From positions 5,001 to 69,000 of the forward strand of contig JAJFZO010000191.1 in assembly GCA_021397835.1 (NCBI GenBank): a stretch of DNA of 64,000 nt, given 5' to 3'. Shown here in pieces: positions 1 through 14,582 of this stretch. The stretch is from Moringa oleifera (lineage: Eukaryota; Streptophyta; Magnoliopsida; Brassicales; Moringaceae). The notes below the pieces were generated by a model. That model did no database searches and was not told where the DNA came from. It worked only from the letters and a program-made list of their open reading frames with translations. The translations under genes and the position numbers were made by a program. The stretch's first letter is position 1; each line of letters opens with the position of its first letter.

Positions 1-1609
1 TAAATTAAAATAACAATAAAAAAATATTGATAATTGTTCTTAAAATTTAATGTAAATCTAAAGTAATAATAAGGTCAATATTCTAAAAACTTATTTTTAA
101 AAAATTAATCTATAATTATCTCAAAAATAATAACTCTTTATTTTTACGTTGTTCTTCTATAAGGTGAAAATAAGATGAATTATCCAAAATGTTGATTTAA
201 TAAAATCTAACTTTTTTCATTTCAAAATGATAAAAATACAGCAAAGGTATTAATAAAGTGCATTGGCATTAAAAAAATTATTTTTGATGATAGCCAAAAA
301 ATGGTGATCTCATTGGATAAATTAAAATAGTAATGACAATAAAATAGGAAGAAGATAATTAATTTTAAAATTTGATGTAAATCGAAAGTAATAATATGGT
401 CAACTTTTTCCAAAAAATAGTTAATAAAATTTAATCTTTCATTATCTCATAAAATTCAAATGTAAAACAACAATAATATCAAAATAAGATGATAAGGTCA
501 ATTCAATTAAACTATGTAAAAAAAATTATATTAATAAAAGATCATAATAAAGTCCATCATTATGTCAAGAAAATTGAAAAAGTAAGTAATAATAAGGTCA
601 ACATAGTGTGATAAGCTTAATTGAATCAAATTATGAATAAAATAATACTTTATTATTACATTATACTTCTATAAGGTGATAATAGGTATTGATTTAATGA
701 AATCTTAATATTTTTAGTTATAAATGAATCAGGTAGAGCAAAGTTATTAAAAAACCCATGAATGTTCAAAAAAAATCTTGTTAATGTTGGCAAATGAAAA
801 GCAATCTTTTTGTGTAAATTAAAATACATAATGATAATAAAGTAGTTAAAGTAATCATTTTTTAAATTTAGTGTAAATCAAAGGCAATACTAAGGTCAAT
901 TTTTCAAAAAAAAAAAGTTAATAAAATTTAATCTTTCATTATCTCATGAAATTGCAAACTGAAGGTAATAATCATGTTAATAAAATGTAAGAAAGTTAAT
1001 TGAATTAAACTGTACAAAAAACCAATAACTCTTTCTTATTACATGATACTTCTATAACTTAATAATAAGAGCAATCATCCAAAAATTCTGATAGAATGAA
1101 ATCTAAGTTTTTTTAATTTTAGATGATCGAAGTAAAGCGTAACTAAGCCCATTGGCATTCAAAAGAAATTATTTAATGATAACTAAAGAAATGTGATTTT
1201 GTTGTGTAAATCAAAATAATAATGATAATAAAGCAGGTATAATGTTATCTTTTTTAAAATTTGATGTAAATTGAAGATAAAGATAACATCAATTTTCATA
1301 GAAATAGTTAACAAATTTTAATTTTTTTAATATCTCATAAATTACAAACAAAAAGAAATAATGATGTTAATAGAATATGATGATATCATTTCAATTAAAT
1401 TATATAAAAGTTAATAATTTTTTATTATTATCTTATACTTCTATAAGGTAGCAAGGTCAATTATCCAAAAATATTGATTTAATGACATCAAAAACTTTTA
1501 AATTTCAAATGATTAAAGTACAGCAAAGGCATTAATAAAGCCCATGGGTGTTCAAAAAATACCATTTTTAATGATAGGCAAAGAAAGGTGATTTTCTTGT
1601 ATAAATCAA

Positions 1610-1610
<1 letters not shown>

Positions 1611-1683
<73 letters not shown>
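1611..1683. repeat. (ATT)n microsatellite
   Basis: About 24 uninterrupted TTA/ATT units end in a short run of (AAC). It sits in the satellite monomer at the point where other copies carry a few AAT triplets, so it is a local expansion of a simple part of the satellite unit. A smaller (AAT)n expansion lies at the equivalent place near 7735-7770. Confidence 0.95.
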
Positions 1684-1684
<1 letters not shown>

Positions 1685-4600
1685 ACAACAACAACAATAA
1701 CAAAGTAGGTGGAGGTAATCATTGTTAAAATTTGATGTAAATCAAAGGTAATAATAAGGTCAATCATTATCTCAAGAAAATGCAAATATTAGATAATAAT
1801 AAGGTCAACATAATGTGATAAGGTCAATCGAACTAAATTATTAAAAAATAACAGTTTATTATTACATTATGCTTCTATAAGGAAATGATAGGACAATTAT
1901 CCAAAAATATTAATTTAATAAAATCTAAAGTTTTTTAATTGTAAATAAATGAAGCAAAGTAAAGGTAAAGCCATTGGCGTTCAAATAATTTTTTTAATGA
2001 TAGCTAACGAAAGGAGATCTCTCCTTGTGTAAATTAAAATAATAAGATCAATTTTCTAAAATTTTCAAAAAAATAGTTAATAAAATTTAACTTTTTGTTA
2101 TCTTATAAAATTATAAATACATGGTGATAACGTAATAAGGTCAATTGAATTAAATTATACAAAAAAAAATCACTGTTTCTTATTATATTATACTTCAATT
2201 ATTCAAAAATGCTAACTTAATCAAATCTAAGTTTTTTTTTAATTTCAAATTATTGAAGTAAAGAATAATAAAGCCCATTAGGATTCAAAAAAATTTATTT
2301 AATGATAGCTAATAAAAGGTGATATCCATGTATAAATTAAAATAGTAATAGTAATAAAGTAGTAGAAGGTAATCGTTGTTAAAATTTGATGTAAATCGAA
2401 GGTAATAGTAAGGTCAATTTTTAAAAAAAAATTTAATAAAATTTAACCGTGAATATATCATAAAATTGCAAACTAAATGTAGTAATAATGTCAATATAAT
2501 ATGATATTCAATTAAATTGTGTAAAAAATTAATAATCTTTTATAATTACATTGTACTTTAGGTAATAATAGGATCAATTATCCAAAAATATGACTTAATG
2601 AAATTTAAGTTTTTTTTTTTAATTTCAAATAACTGAAGCAGAGTAAAAGTAGTAATGAAGCTCATGAGCATTCAAAAGTTTAATGATTGCTAATGAAAGG
2701 TAATCTCCTTATGTCAATTAAAATATTAATGATAATGAATAAGTATAAGGTAATCATTTTTAAAATTTAATGTAAATAAATATAATAATAAGATTAGTTT
2801 TTCAAAAAAAATTGATTGACAAAATTTATCTAAAAAAAAAAAACACAACAAAAGGTAATAACAAAGTCAACATAATGTGATAAGGTCAATTTAATTAAAT
2901 TATCAAAAAAAAATGATAACTCTTTAGTATTACATTATACTTCTATAAGGTAATATTAGGATCAATTATTAAAAAATATTGACTTACTAAAGTCTAAACT
3001 TTATGAAATTGAAATGACTAAAGCCTATGAACATTCAAAAAAATCTATTTATTGATAGCTAAAAAAAGACGATTTTTTTGTCTTAATTAAAATAATTATT
3101 ATTATAATAAAGTAGATAAAAGGTAATTATTTTAAAATTTTGATGTAAATCAAAAGTAATAATGGGATAAATTTTTTAACAAAAATTGATAAAATTTAAT
3201 TTGTCATTATCTCAAAAAACAAATACAAACATAAGTTAATAATAAGATTAATATAATGTGATAAGGTCAATTAAATAAATACTCACAAAGACAAAAACTC
3301 TTTATTATAACATTATACTTTTGTGAGGTAATAATACGGTCAATTTTTCAAATATTTTGACTTAATGAAATCTAAGTATTTTACATTTTAGTCATTTTAA
3401 TGAATTAAAAAATCTTTTTCATAATAGTTAAAAGATAATAATAAGGATAATATAATGTGATAAGGTCAATTAAATTAAATTATGAAAAAAAAATAACTCT
3501 TTATTATTACATTATACTTCTGTAAGGTGAAAAAATGTAAATTATCAAAAAAAATTTGACTTAACGAAATCTAAGTTGTTTACATTTTAAATGATTGAAG
3601 TAGAGCAAATGTACTAATAAAGCCCATAGGCATTCAAACAAACCTTTTTAATAATAACTAAAAAAAGGTAATTACCTTGTGTATATTAAAATAATAATAA
3701 AAATAATAATGATAGTCATTTTTAAAATTTGAATAGAAGATAATGATAAGGTTAATTTTTCAAAAAAATAGTTAATAAAACTTAATCTTTAATTTTCTCG
3801 TAAAATTGCAGGTAGATGTCAATATAATATGATAAAGTCAACTTAATTAAATTATCTAAAAAAATGACTCTTTATTGTTACATTATACATTTATAAAGAA
3901 ATAATATGGTTGATTATCCAAAAATATTGACTTAATAAAATCAAAAAAAAATTAATTTCAAATGACTGAAGTACAGTAAAGGTAGCAATAAAGCACATGA
4001 CTAATCAAAAAAATGTATTTAATAATAGCTCAAGAAACATGATCTCCTTGTGTAAACTAAAATAATAATGAAAATAAAGTAAAAAATAGATAATAATTTT
4101 TAAATTTGATGTAAATAAAAGGTAATAATAAGTTAATTAAATTAAATAAGATATTTCATTATCTCAAAAAATAAAAATAAACAAAATGTAACTATGAGAT
4201 CAACAACATATGATATAGTCAACTGAATTAAATTATGAAAATACATTAACTCTTTGTTATTACATATACTTCCATAAGGTTAATTATCCAAAAATGTTAA
4301 CTTAGTCAAATCTAACCTTCTTTTTTTTTTTTCATTTTGAATGGCAAAAATAGAGTAAAGGTAGTAATAAAGTACATGGGCATTTGGAAAAAAAAAATTG
4401 ATGATAGCTAAAGAAAGGTGTTTTTCTTGTGTAAATAACAATAATAATAATAAAGAAGTAGGTAAAAAGTAACCATTATTAAAATTTGATATAAATAATG
4501 CGAACAGAAGGTAATAATATGATCAATATAATGTGATAAGGTCAATGAAATTAAATATAAAAAATAATTCTTTATTGTTACATTGTACTTCTATATGGTA

Positions 4601-7600
4601 ATAAAAATATTGACTTAATGAAATATAAATTTTTTTAAGTTCAAATGACTACAGTTAAGCAAAGGTAGTAATAAAGCCCATGGTCATTAAAAAAAATCTA
4701 TTTGATGATACCTAATGAAAGGTGATTTTCTTGCCTAAATTAAAATAATAATAGTAATTATAATAAAGTTGATAGAAGGTAATCATTTTAAAATTTTGAT
4801 GTAAGTCAAAGATAATAATAAGGATAATTTTCAAAAAAAATAGTTAATAAAAATTTAATCTTTCATTATCTCAAAAAAAAATGCAAACAGAAGGTAATAA
4901 TAAGGTTAGTATAATGTGATAAGATCAATTTGAATTAAAATTTCAAAAAACAATAACTATTTTTTATTACCTTATACTTTTATAAGGCGATAACGAATGG
5001 ATTGTCAAAAAAATTCTGACTTAATCAAATCTAAGTTGTTTACATTTCAAATGACTAAAGTAGACTAAACATATTAATAAAACCCATGGGTATTTAAAAA
5101 AATCTTTTTAATAATAGCTAAAGAAAGGTGATCTCCTTCTGTGAATTAAAATAATAATAGTAATTATTTTTAAAATTTGATGTAAATCGAAGGTAATAAT
5201 AAGTTTAATTTTTCAAAAAGTAATTAATAAAAGTTAATCTTTCATTATTTCATAAAATTACAAACATAAAGTAATAATAATGTCAATATAATATGATAAG
5301 GTCAATTAAATTATACAAAAAATAATAACTCTCTATTATTACATTATACTGCTATTAGTTAATAAATCTGAGTTTTTTAAAAAAAAAATTTCAAATGGTT
5401 ACAATAGAGAAAAGGTTAAAGCCCATGGGTATTCAAAAAAATCTATTTGGTAGTAGCTAAAGAAAGGTGATCTTCATAATAATCATAATAATAATAATAA
5501 TAATAATATAGGTATATGGTATTCTTTATTAAAATTTGTGATTAATCGAAGGTCATGATAAGATCAATTTTTCAAAAAATAGTTAATAAAATTCAATCTT
5601 TTTATTGTCTTATAAAACTTCAAGTAGAAGGTAATCATAACGTTAATATAATGTAATGAGATCAATTGAATTAAATTATCAAAAAATAATAACTCTTTAT
5701 TGTTACATTATACTTTTGTAAGGTAATAATAAGGTCAATTATCCAAAAATAATAATTTAAAAAAAACTTAGCTTATTACATTTTAAATAAATAAAGTAAA
5801 GTAAAGCTATTAACAAAGGTCATGGATGTTCAAACAAATCTTTTTAATGATGGCTAAAAAAATGTGATCTCTTTTGAGGTACATCGAAGTTAACAATAAG
5901 GTTAATTTTTTCAAAATGAAAAGTTAATAAAATTCAATCCTTCGTAATCTTATAAAATAACAAAGAGAAAGTAATAATAATGTAAATATAACGTCATAAA
6001 GTCAATTAAATTAAATTATATAAAAATTGATAACTCTTTATTATTACATTTATTTTTATAATATAATAATATGGTCAATCATTCAAAAATTTGACTTAAT
6101 TAAATATAATTTTTCTTAATTTCAAATGACCAAAGTAGAGCATAGGTAGTAATAAAGCTCATGGGTATTGAAAAAATTTTATTTAATGATAGCTAAAGAA
6201 AAGTGATCTCCTTATGTAAATTAAAACAACAACGAAAATAATAATGGTAATCATTCTTAAAATTTGATGTAAATCTAAGTTAATAATGAGGTCAATATTC
6301 GAAAGAATAGTTTTTTAAAATTTAATATTTCGTTATCTAAAAAAAACACAAAGAAAAGCTAATGATATGGTCCATAGATTTGATAAGGTCAATTGAGTTA
6401 AATTATCAAAAAACAGTAACTCTTTCTTATTACATTGTTCTTCTATAAGGTCAAAATAAGGTGAATTATCTAAAAATGTTGACTTAGTGAAATCAACTTT
6501 TTGATTTCAAACAACAAAAATAGAGAAAAATGTATGAATAAAGCCAATGGGCATTCAAAAAGATTATATTTAATGTAGCCAAAGAAAGATGATCTCCTTG
6601 TATAAATTAAAATAATAATGATATAAAGCAAGTAGAAGATAATCATTTTTAATTTTTAAAAGAAATAGTTAATAAAATTTAATTTTTCATTATCTCAAAA
6701 AATTGCAACAAAAAATAATAATAATGTCAATATAATATCATAAGGTCAATTTAATTAAATTATATAAAAATAACAATATATTATTATTATATCATACTTC
6801 TATAAGGTAATAATAGGATCGATTATCCGAAATATTGATTTAATGAAATCTAAACGTTTTTAATTTCAAATGAATCATGGAGAGCAAAGGTATTAATATA
6901 ACGCACGGGCATTCAAAAAAATCTTTTTAATGATAGTTCAAAAAAGGTGACCTTTTGTGTAAATAAAAAAAATAATGATAATAAAATAGTTAAAGATAAT
7001 CATTTTTAAAATTTGATGTAAATAAAAGGTAACAATAAGTTCAATTTTTCAAAAAAATTGTTAATAAATTTAATCTTTCATTGTTACGTAAAATTACAAA
7101 TAAAAGGTAACAATAATATCAATATATATAATGAGATAAGGTCAATTGAAGCAAATTATACAAAAAAACAACAAATATTTCTTATTATATTTTACTTCTA
7201 TAAGTTAATAATAAGGTCAATTATTCAAAAATACTAACTTAATAAAATCCTACGTTTTTTAAATTTCAAATGACTGAAGTAGGGCGTAATAAAGCCCATT
7301 AGCATTCAAAAAATTCTATTTAATGATAGCTAAAGAAAGGTGATTTCCTTGTATAAGTTAAAACAGTAATGATAACAAAGTTGATAAAAGTTAATAATTT
7401 TTAAATTTTGATGTAAATCATAAGTAATAATAAGGTCAATTTTTCAAAGAACTAGTTAATAAAGTTTAATCTATCCTTGTCTCATAGAATTGCAAATAAA
7501 AGATAATAGTAATGCCTATATAATATGATAAGGTTAATTCAATTAAATTATACAATTATTGTTACATTACACTTTTATAAGGAAATAACAAAGTCAGTTA

Positions 7601-7731
7601 TCCAAAAATATTGACTTAATCAAATTTAAGTTTTATTTAATTTTAAATAACTGAAATAGAGCAAAAGTATTAATAAATTCAAAAAATATATCATTTTTAA
7701 TGATAGGCAAAGAAAAGTGATTTTTTGTGTA

Positions 7732-7768
<37 letters not shown>

Positions 7769-8660
7769 GTAATAGTAATAGTAATGTCAATTGAATGATA
7801 GCCAAAGAAAGGTGACTTTCTTGTGTAAATTTTAATTTGATATGATCATCTTTTGAAAAAATAAGTTACAAAAAATTAATTTTTCATTATCTCATAAAAT
7901 TGTAAGCAAAAGTTGAAAATAATGTCAATATAATATGATAAAGTTAATTGAATTAAATTATACAAATAACAATAACTCTTTCTTATTACATTGTATTTCT
8001 ATAAGGTAATAAAGTATTCAATTATCCAAAAATATTAAATTAATAAAATTTAAGTTTTCTTAATTTCAAATGACTGAAATAGAGCGTAATAAAGCCCATT
8101 GGCATTCAAAAAAGACTATTTAATGATAGCTAAAGAAAGGTGATCTCCTTGTGTAAATAAAAATAGTAATGATAACAAAGTAGATAGAAGGTAATCATTT
8201 TAAAAACTTGATGTGAATTATAGGTAATAATAAGCTTAATTTTTTAAATAAATAGTTAATAAAATTTAATTTTTTATTATCTCATAAAATTACAAATATA
8301 AATTAATAATAATGTCAATATAATATCATAATGTCAATTCAATTAAATTATATAAAAAATGATAGATCTTTGTTATTACATTGTACTTCTATAAGGTGAT
8401 AATAAGGTTAATTATTTGAAAAAATTGACTTAATGAAATCTAAGTTTTTTTTATATTTAAATAAATGATGTAGAGTAAAGATATTAATAAAACCCATGGG
8501 CATTCTAAAAAATATATTTAATAAAAACTAATGAAAAGTGATCTCCTTTTATAAATTAAAATAATACTGATAATAAAGTAAATATAAGATAATCATTTTC
8601 AAAATTTTATGTAAATAAAGTCATAATGAGGTTAGCATTTCAAAAAAATAGTTAATATAA

Positions 8661-8764
8661 TTTATCTCCAAAAAACACAAACAACAAGTAACAATAAGAT
8701 CAACATAATAAATTTATCTCCAAAAAACACAAACAACAAGTAACAATAAGATCAACATGATAAC
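8661..8764. repeat. 52-bp direct tandem duplication at the satellite edge
   Basis: A segment beginning tttatctccaaaaaacac is repeated exactly at a 52-bp offset (8661 and 8713). The identity is much higher than between satellite monomers, so this is a recent local duplication in the last, eroded part of the array. Confidence 0.85.
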
Positions 8765-8880
8765 AACTCTTTAGTGTTACATTATACTTCTAAAGTTAAT
8801 AATAGAGTTAATTATCTTAAAATATTGACGTAGTGAAATGAAATTTTTTTTTCAAATAACTAAAAGAGACAATTTTTTTT

Positions 8881-10884
8881 TAGAAAAATTGATCGTATTA
8901 TTGCCTTTGATTTATATTAAATTTTTTTAAAAATGATTATCCTGCTACTTATTATTATTATTATACAACTTTCTTTATCTACTGAGGTTAGTTCAAATGC
9001 AACTTTGATTGTGTCTTTGAAACTAGATTTGGAATAGGAGAAGATAAGGTTTTTGAAGGCTGAAACCCTTGTTCAAGAGGTTCAAAATCAAGAGATGATA
9101 ATAGAATAGTATAAGGTGTCAAAACACTTCCTAGATGAGTGTATTCAGTACTCTATAAGGGTATTGGGTAAGTCCCATAAGGACATAAAAGCATTTTAAC
9201 TTGAGAAATATCCCATTTGGACATTTCCCTCATTGAATGGTGCGAGGATGATGCTTTTTTAGGAGAAGTAGGTAGGACTATTAAGATTTTTATTTCCTTA
9301 AATTCTACTTCTCCTACAAAATTTACAGATTCCATTTAGTAAGAATCTCGTTAGGTAGATTTCCTATACTATAAGTTTCTCTTGATTATTTTAAGTTTTT
9401 TTGTTGTTCTAAGTTATATATACATATATATATATGCATATGTATGTATGTATATATGTTTTACAGTTTTAACTGTTACCCTGTCAGTTGTGGTGATGAG
9501 AACTTTGTTGATTTGAAGGATTGATTTTGGTTTTATTTTCTTAGTTGTTTGAATAATTAGAGCTAATCACATAGGTTTTGTAATCTAAACACTTTAGTTT
9601 TGGTTATTCTAGTTTGATCATATTTTGAAACAATGTATGTCATTCTTTTGGTTTGATGAATGATGAAGAGATAATCTATAAGATATTTTCTAAACTTTGA
9701 ATAAATCATTTGAAATATTACTATCTGATAAGTAGCTCATTATAGGGCACTTTACCTTCTGCCTTATTTATGTGCTTCTAACTTACTGCTCGTTTGGCAT
9801 TTGATTTCATGCCTTTTTATGCTTGGGAATGGCCTGGCGTTGAGCTGCAAAGCCTAGAAGCCTTAGAGATCCTTTCTTGGTCCTTTTTGTCCATATTAGA
9901 AATCTTAACGCTTTAGGTTTCACAAGTACTTAGTTATATAGATGGACCATAGGTTTTATAAGAACATGTTTGTCCTTGAAGGGCTGCAGGTCCCAAAGTA
10001 CTTGCCTATGAATTTTCCTATAATCTTTTCCTTAAGTTCTTGATAGATTTTGAATTTCAGTGGCTACGCCTAGGTACCTATTTAGCTTATAAAGATAACA
10101 AATGGGCTAAGAAGGCTGAGCGTTGGAATCATCTACGAAGTTTCTTTGGCTTTAAAAACAGATCTTATGAAGAGCCATGACTTTCTTAATTGAATTCCTA
10201 TAGATGGTGCTAATTAATGTTACCAAAATCTAGTTCCTTAGGCTCGATAATAAAGATGTCATGACTCTGCTTGGGCTAGCAAATCTTGGAAGGATCTTGA
10301 TGGATCTTTATTGATTCTTGGCGAATTTTTGGATGGTTTTTAGGCTAATCAAACTTGCAAATGGGATTGAAAAGACATCAAGTAACTTTAAAAGACCACT
10401 CTTATGCTTATACCAAGTGTTATGCTAAAGCTCGTAAACACTTTGGGCTCTCCATATTGGACTAGTTTTGTTGTCTTATATAAGTATAATTGAGCCAATC
10501 TTGATTTCAATATTATCCACATCACTCACGTATTTTAAAAAATTGGTGAGATGTATTTAACACCTATGTCACTTCTTGAAGTTAGTTTAGTATTTACCTC
10601 CATTGAAGGTACCTACATAATCTACCTAGATTTTTATTATGATATTTGTTATTTTGCATCATAAATATCTAATAATATCTTTAGTATATTATATTGTTGT
10701 TACTCAATTCAATGTATTTTTAATTAATTTTGACAAAAAAACAAATATTAAGTTATTTTTTATATTTTAAAATTGAAATTTCTTAGGTACAAAATTACAA
10801 AATATGTGAAGGTAGAGGGCAGTGACAGGTCAGTCCATCAGCATAGCCTCCTCAGCAAAGCATTAGAATCAGATAGTGGGACTG
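8881..10884. other. Gene-poor stretch with a possible coding relic
   Basis: No gene can be supported here. Around 9000-9200 (+) there is a short run of codon-like sequence interrupted by stops, which reads like an eroded coding fragment, perhaps transposon gag; I cannot assign it. A TA/TG microsatellite lies at 9415-9460. The end of the stretch should contain the promoter and 5' UTR of the following tRNA-binding gene, but I see no decisive TATA element. Confidence 0.5.
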
Positions 10885-13763
10885 ATGGCAACAATAGCGG
10901 CAACAGCCCCAATGGCGGCGGCTGCGACAGCAGCGGGTTTCAAAGCCCTTTGCCGCATAATTGGTTACACACACTCGAATCCAATATGGAAGAGGAAGAT
11001 ACCATCCATGACATCTATCTCATTTTCTTCAGCTCCTCCAATCATAGCTCTTCCAACTGGCAATCACCAACCTTCTCCTTGGGGTGCTTCATTTTGCGCA
11101 GCTCCTAATGGCAGCGCCAACGTTACGGTGGAACCATCATCATCGAACTCCTCCAATCATAACGATAATGACAATAATAACGCGGATGATAATGGTGGTG
11201 AGGTCAATATAAAGGATGCAGGCAACATGCTCGACATAAGAGTGGGACGCATAATCAAAGCTTGGCGGCATGAGGATGCAGATTCCCTTTACGTGGAAGA
11301 AGTTGATGTGGGTGAGCCTCAGCCCAGGATCATCTGCAGCGGTCTCGTCAACTACATCCCTCTCCATCTTCTTCAGGTCTAATTTCTTCCTTTCATTCTT
11401 TTCCTTTCCGTGTTCTTTTTCTTGCTAAACTAGAACCACTATTGTCTTGATATAGGATGCACAGGTAGTGGTCCTTGCTAATTTAAAGCCGAGGAACATG
11501 CGCGGAGTCAAGTCTTGTGGAATGCTTTTGGCCGCTTCGGACGCATCGCATCAGAATGTTGAGCTTCTTCTCCCTCCTCAGGGTTCACTCCCTGGAGACC
11601 GAATCTGGTTTGGGACACAAGATGATCAACAAAAGCTACCTGTCCCAGCCACACCAAACCAGGTACCCCAACTCTTAACCTTCTTAAAAAACAACATATA
11701 AATTTAATGAAAAATGGCTTGTCAAGGTCAGTCCTACGTTTTCCTCTGTTTTTTTCCCCAACATAGAACTTGTTAGATCTCAAATTAGTCTTGTGTTCAG
11801 TGCTGATCCGTACCTATCCTTGTGTTCTAGGCTTGTACTTCGTAGAACTGGCTATGCTTTTACTTTATTATACTTACACATGTCCTTGTGAATATTGTTG
11901 GGAGACATGTAAGCAAGGCAACATGTGATCTCGGTATTTGATATTTTTTGAATCAGAGATTCACTCATGAATTTTTGAGGAAGAATGTAAAAGGAGGTTA
12001 TGCTGCCTACCTGTCTTGTTTTCCATTATATTGCATGTGAACTCTAGGATTTCAGGGGGAGGACTGGGATTTGAGTCTTTAATTTAAGCATTTGGTGAAT
12101 GAATTTGAAATAGCATCTCCTCCTTATTCAATATATTAGTCTTGGATTAACAAGGCATGTTCAATATGTGTGAATTAACTAATAAACCATAAAGACATCT
12201 GCCCTTCGAACCTATTTCAGGCTGTCGGGACTTAAGGTTGAAATCCAAAGTTTTCTCTTACAAACACAAGATAAACGGTCAGTGCATTAATACTTATTGA
12301 ATGATCACTAAGAGATCCTTAATTGTAAGTTTGGAAATGAAAGGGTGATTGATGAATGCTGTTGTTGTACTTATCTTGTCCATGCATCCATAATATTCAT
12401 GTTCTCTGAAATACAGTTTAAGATAGACACCAGAATGTGAATTACACCCGTAGTATTTTAGTATAACAGCTGCAGAGCTTAATGTCTTCTTTAGTTTTTT
12501 ATGCTTTCTAGTTCGTCAACCACGATAGTTGATCTACTTCATCATGCTACTGGATCTGAGTGTGTTCATTTTCTTGGGATGATGGGAGTTGGAAACTGAG
12601 CTTCAGGAGACCACAAAAACAAACTTGTGGATGAAAGTTGGAAAAAGGAGAACCATGATGGAAAGAATTTGGATGTTTAGGTTTAAACTCGTATCTTCTC
12701 TACTCAAGTAGCATTAATCTGATTTCCTTTTGTCTTCCTGAAGTAGCATTAATCAGAAAATTAGTAATAAAAAACCTTATCTTCAGTGAGATATTTAGCA
12801 ACCTGAGTTTTTTTTTTTTTTTTTCTTTGAAGGATCTGAACTAATGTAATCTTAGGTTTACCATTGCCTCTCTCTGGACCATTCACTCAGTTCAAGTCAG
12901 AATGTAGCATTGTGTTTCCTATCAGTATGTTGCACTTCAACTATTAAGATAATCTACTTTCTGTTTATGCTTTATTAGTGTTAAGTTGACATGAATTCAT
13001 TTATCATTCAACCTTTTCCCATATTTCCATTACTTCATACCATAGAGCATAACTGGTCTTGTAAACAAATTGCAAAGTCTTCCTTTCAACTAGGTCAGTA
13101 TTCTACTGTCCTACATTATTCCAGTTGCCTTAATTTCATCCAGCATTTTCTTATTGCACAAGTAATTTCCTCTACACTAAAGGCAATTTTTTTTTTTGCT
13201 TTTGCTTTCTTATAGGATATGTGACAAATGAACTAGTTACATATACCCATGAAATAAAACATTTGTGAGAGCTTACGATGGCGTGAGTTGATTAACCAGT
13301 ACATGGACTTTTCTTCTTTTAGTCAGTTAAATGAATCATATTGTATTCATTGTTTGACCTCTGTGCATTTAGATTACGCTGGTTTTATGTTAATTTTACG
13401 TGGTGCTGGAGGCCCTCCATGTGAAATAGCCAAGAAATATGTCTACTAAATATCTTTCCAATAGGGTATAGAGGGGAGAAAGTTCAGTTTCCATGTCAAC
13501 TTTTCAAGTGAGAATACTGAAAAGCTTCTCCCTTAAGTTTGTTTGGACTGATTCACTCCACCTCTTCTGGTAACAAAATGAACTCCATTTCATTATTAGC
13601 CCCTTAACATTTTTTGCAGATCCAAAAGAAAAAGATTTGGGAATTGGTACAACCTCATCTTAAGACAGATGCTGCTTGCATCGCCATGCTTGGGGAGCAT
13701 TTGATGTGGACTCCTGCAGGCACGGTAACCAGCAGATCTCTTCAGAATGCAAAAGTGTCATGA
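10885..13763 (+). CDS. Organelle-targeted tRNA-binding (EMAPII/Arc1-like OB-fold) protein
   Basis: There are three coding exons: 10885-11376, 11456-11662 and 13620-13763, all joined in phase 0. Together they encode 280 aa. The C-terminal half is a tRNA-binding domain of the EMAPII, Arc1p and MetRS C-terminal type. It starts with [20 protein letters not shown], contains a SGLVNYIPL stretch, then [17 protein letters not shown] and a final GTVTSRSL tail. Proteins of this family bind structured RNA non-specifically and act as cofactors for aminoacyl-tRNA synthetases. Residues 1-50 are rich in Ala, Ser and Thr with scattered Arg/Lys and no acidic residues, typical of a plastid or mitochondrial transit peptide. 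An Asn/Asp/Ser-rich linker follows. The first in-frame ATG is at 10885; an upstream in-frame GTG at 10876 is not a plausible plant start. Intron 2 is 2.0 kb. The size fits the single-domain plant homologues of about 270-280 aa. Confidence 0.85.
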
Positions 13764-14582
13764 TCAAAAAGGGATCTTCTTGTTGCTTTCTCTGAGGGCT
13801 CCTTTATACCTATCTACTTTTACAATTGCTTCCTAATGTGGTTTTAACTAACTGGAGGAAAGATTATGTAATATTTTGCACAAATTTATGCCAATTTGTA
13901 AGGTGAGTGTTGTCATTTTTTTTCTGTCATTGTCATACTAGGGTAATCTACTGATGGAATGACAATTTAAGTTCTGGTGGCGTTTCTTCCATCTAGTTGG
14001 TGCATTGGAAAATAAGTAATCAAGGGAACCACTATGCTGTGCATTTTTGTACACCTAGGAGAGAAAGTCAGAGAGAAAAATAAATCTGGCATTTGATGTA
14101 AAACTATTTTTCATAATTTTCCCGTTGCCTCAGTTCAACTGGCACCTTTACTGTTTCTTCTTTACTTTGTCCTTCTTGGATAGAGGTACTGCACTTGGTG
14201 ACATTGAAGTAATACCGTACTCCATAAGCATGTCTGCAATTCTCCTGCCAAAATCCTGCTGCTTTGCTATTTGATGAGCATGGAAGAGATATTGAAATTG
14301 AATAAACAACCGATGTGCGCTATAATAAACTTTTGAACAGCTACTATTATGTGTTAATTTAATAAAATCAATAATTGTGATTTTCTTATCATGTTGATAT
14401 AATTCATTATAAAAATACCCTTATTTTAAAAAAATTTAACACCAACTAACATCAGCTAACCTCCTATCCTGTTTAGATGCTGAAAACAATGTACTTATAA
14501 ACTAAGAATATCCTATTTCGGTGCTGGAAATAATGTGCTTATACATACAAATAGGGAAGACAATCCAAAGTTTTGGGGAAGG
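13764..14582. other. Intergenic, convergent gene ends
   Basis: This lies between the stop of the tRNA-binding gene (+) and the duplicated 3' end of the MTHFR gene (-). It should hold the 3' UTRs of both. No coding pattern, RNA gene or transposon end was recognised. Confidence 0.5.

Larger units (their letters stand above)
1..8880. repeat. AT-rich degenerate tandem satellite array, monomer about 375 bp
   Basis: The whole stretch is built from one recurring, strongly diverged unit. Landmarks recur in the same order: a stretch like acttctataaggtaataa, then ccaaaaatattgacttaat, then aaagcccatgggcattcaaa, then gatagctaaagaaaggtgat, then aaaatttgatgtaaatc, then attatctcataaaattgcaa. The landmark near cttctataagg can be followed at about 151, 668, 1048, 1438, 1870, 2556, 2939, 3511, 3887, 4265, 4584, 4977, 5350, 5709, 6055, 6430, 6799, 7197, 7570, 7987, 8388 and 8790, giving a spacing of about 300-430 bp. 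Short ORFs here are chance ORFs. The array is cut by the window start, so its full length is unknown. It could be an old centromeric or pericentromeric type satellite, or a local non-coding tandem expansion; the sequence does not decide. Confidence 0.85.

Noticed and set aside
222..413. Short minus-strand ORF in the satellite
   Set aside because: Composition-driven ORF in an AT-rich tandem repeat; not conserved between monomers and without motif.
10876..10884. GTG at 10876 as start of the tRNA-binding protein
   Set aside because: GTG starts are not expected in plant nuclear genes, and an ATG follows three codons later.
10773..11108. Plus-strand ORF overlapping the tRNA-binding gene
   Set aside because: Out of frame with the conserved domain and covers only the 5' UTR and transit-peptide region; the in-frame ATG at 10885 gives the real product.
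12991..13215. Plus-strand ORF in the second intron of the tRNA-binding gene
   Set aside because: Pyrimidine-rich intronic sequence without motif; the flanking exons join in frame without it.
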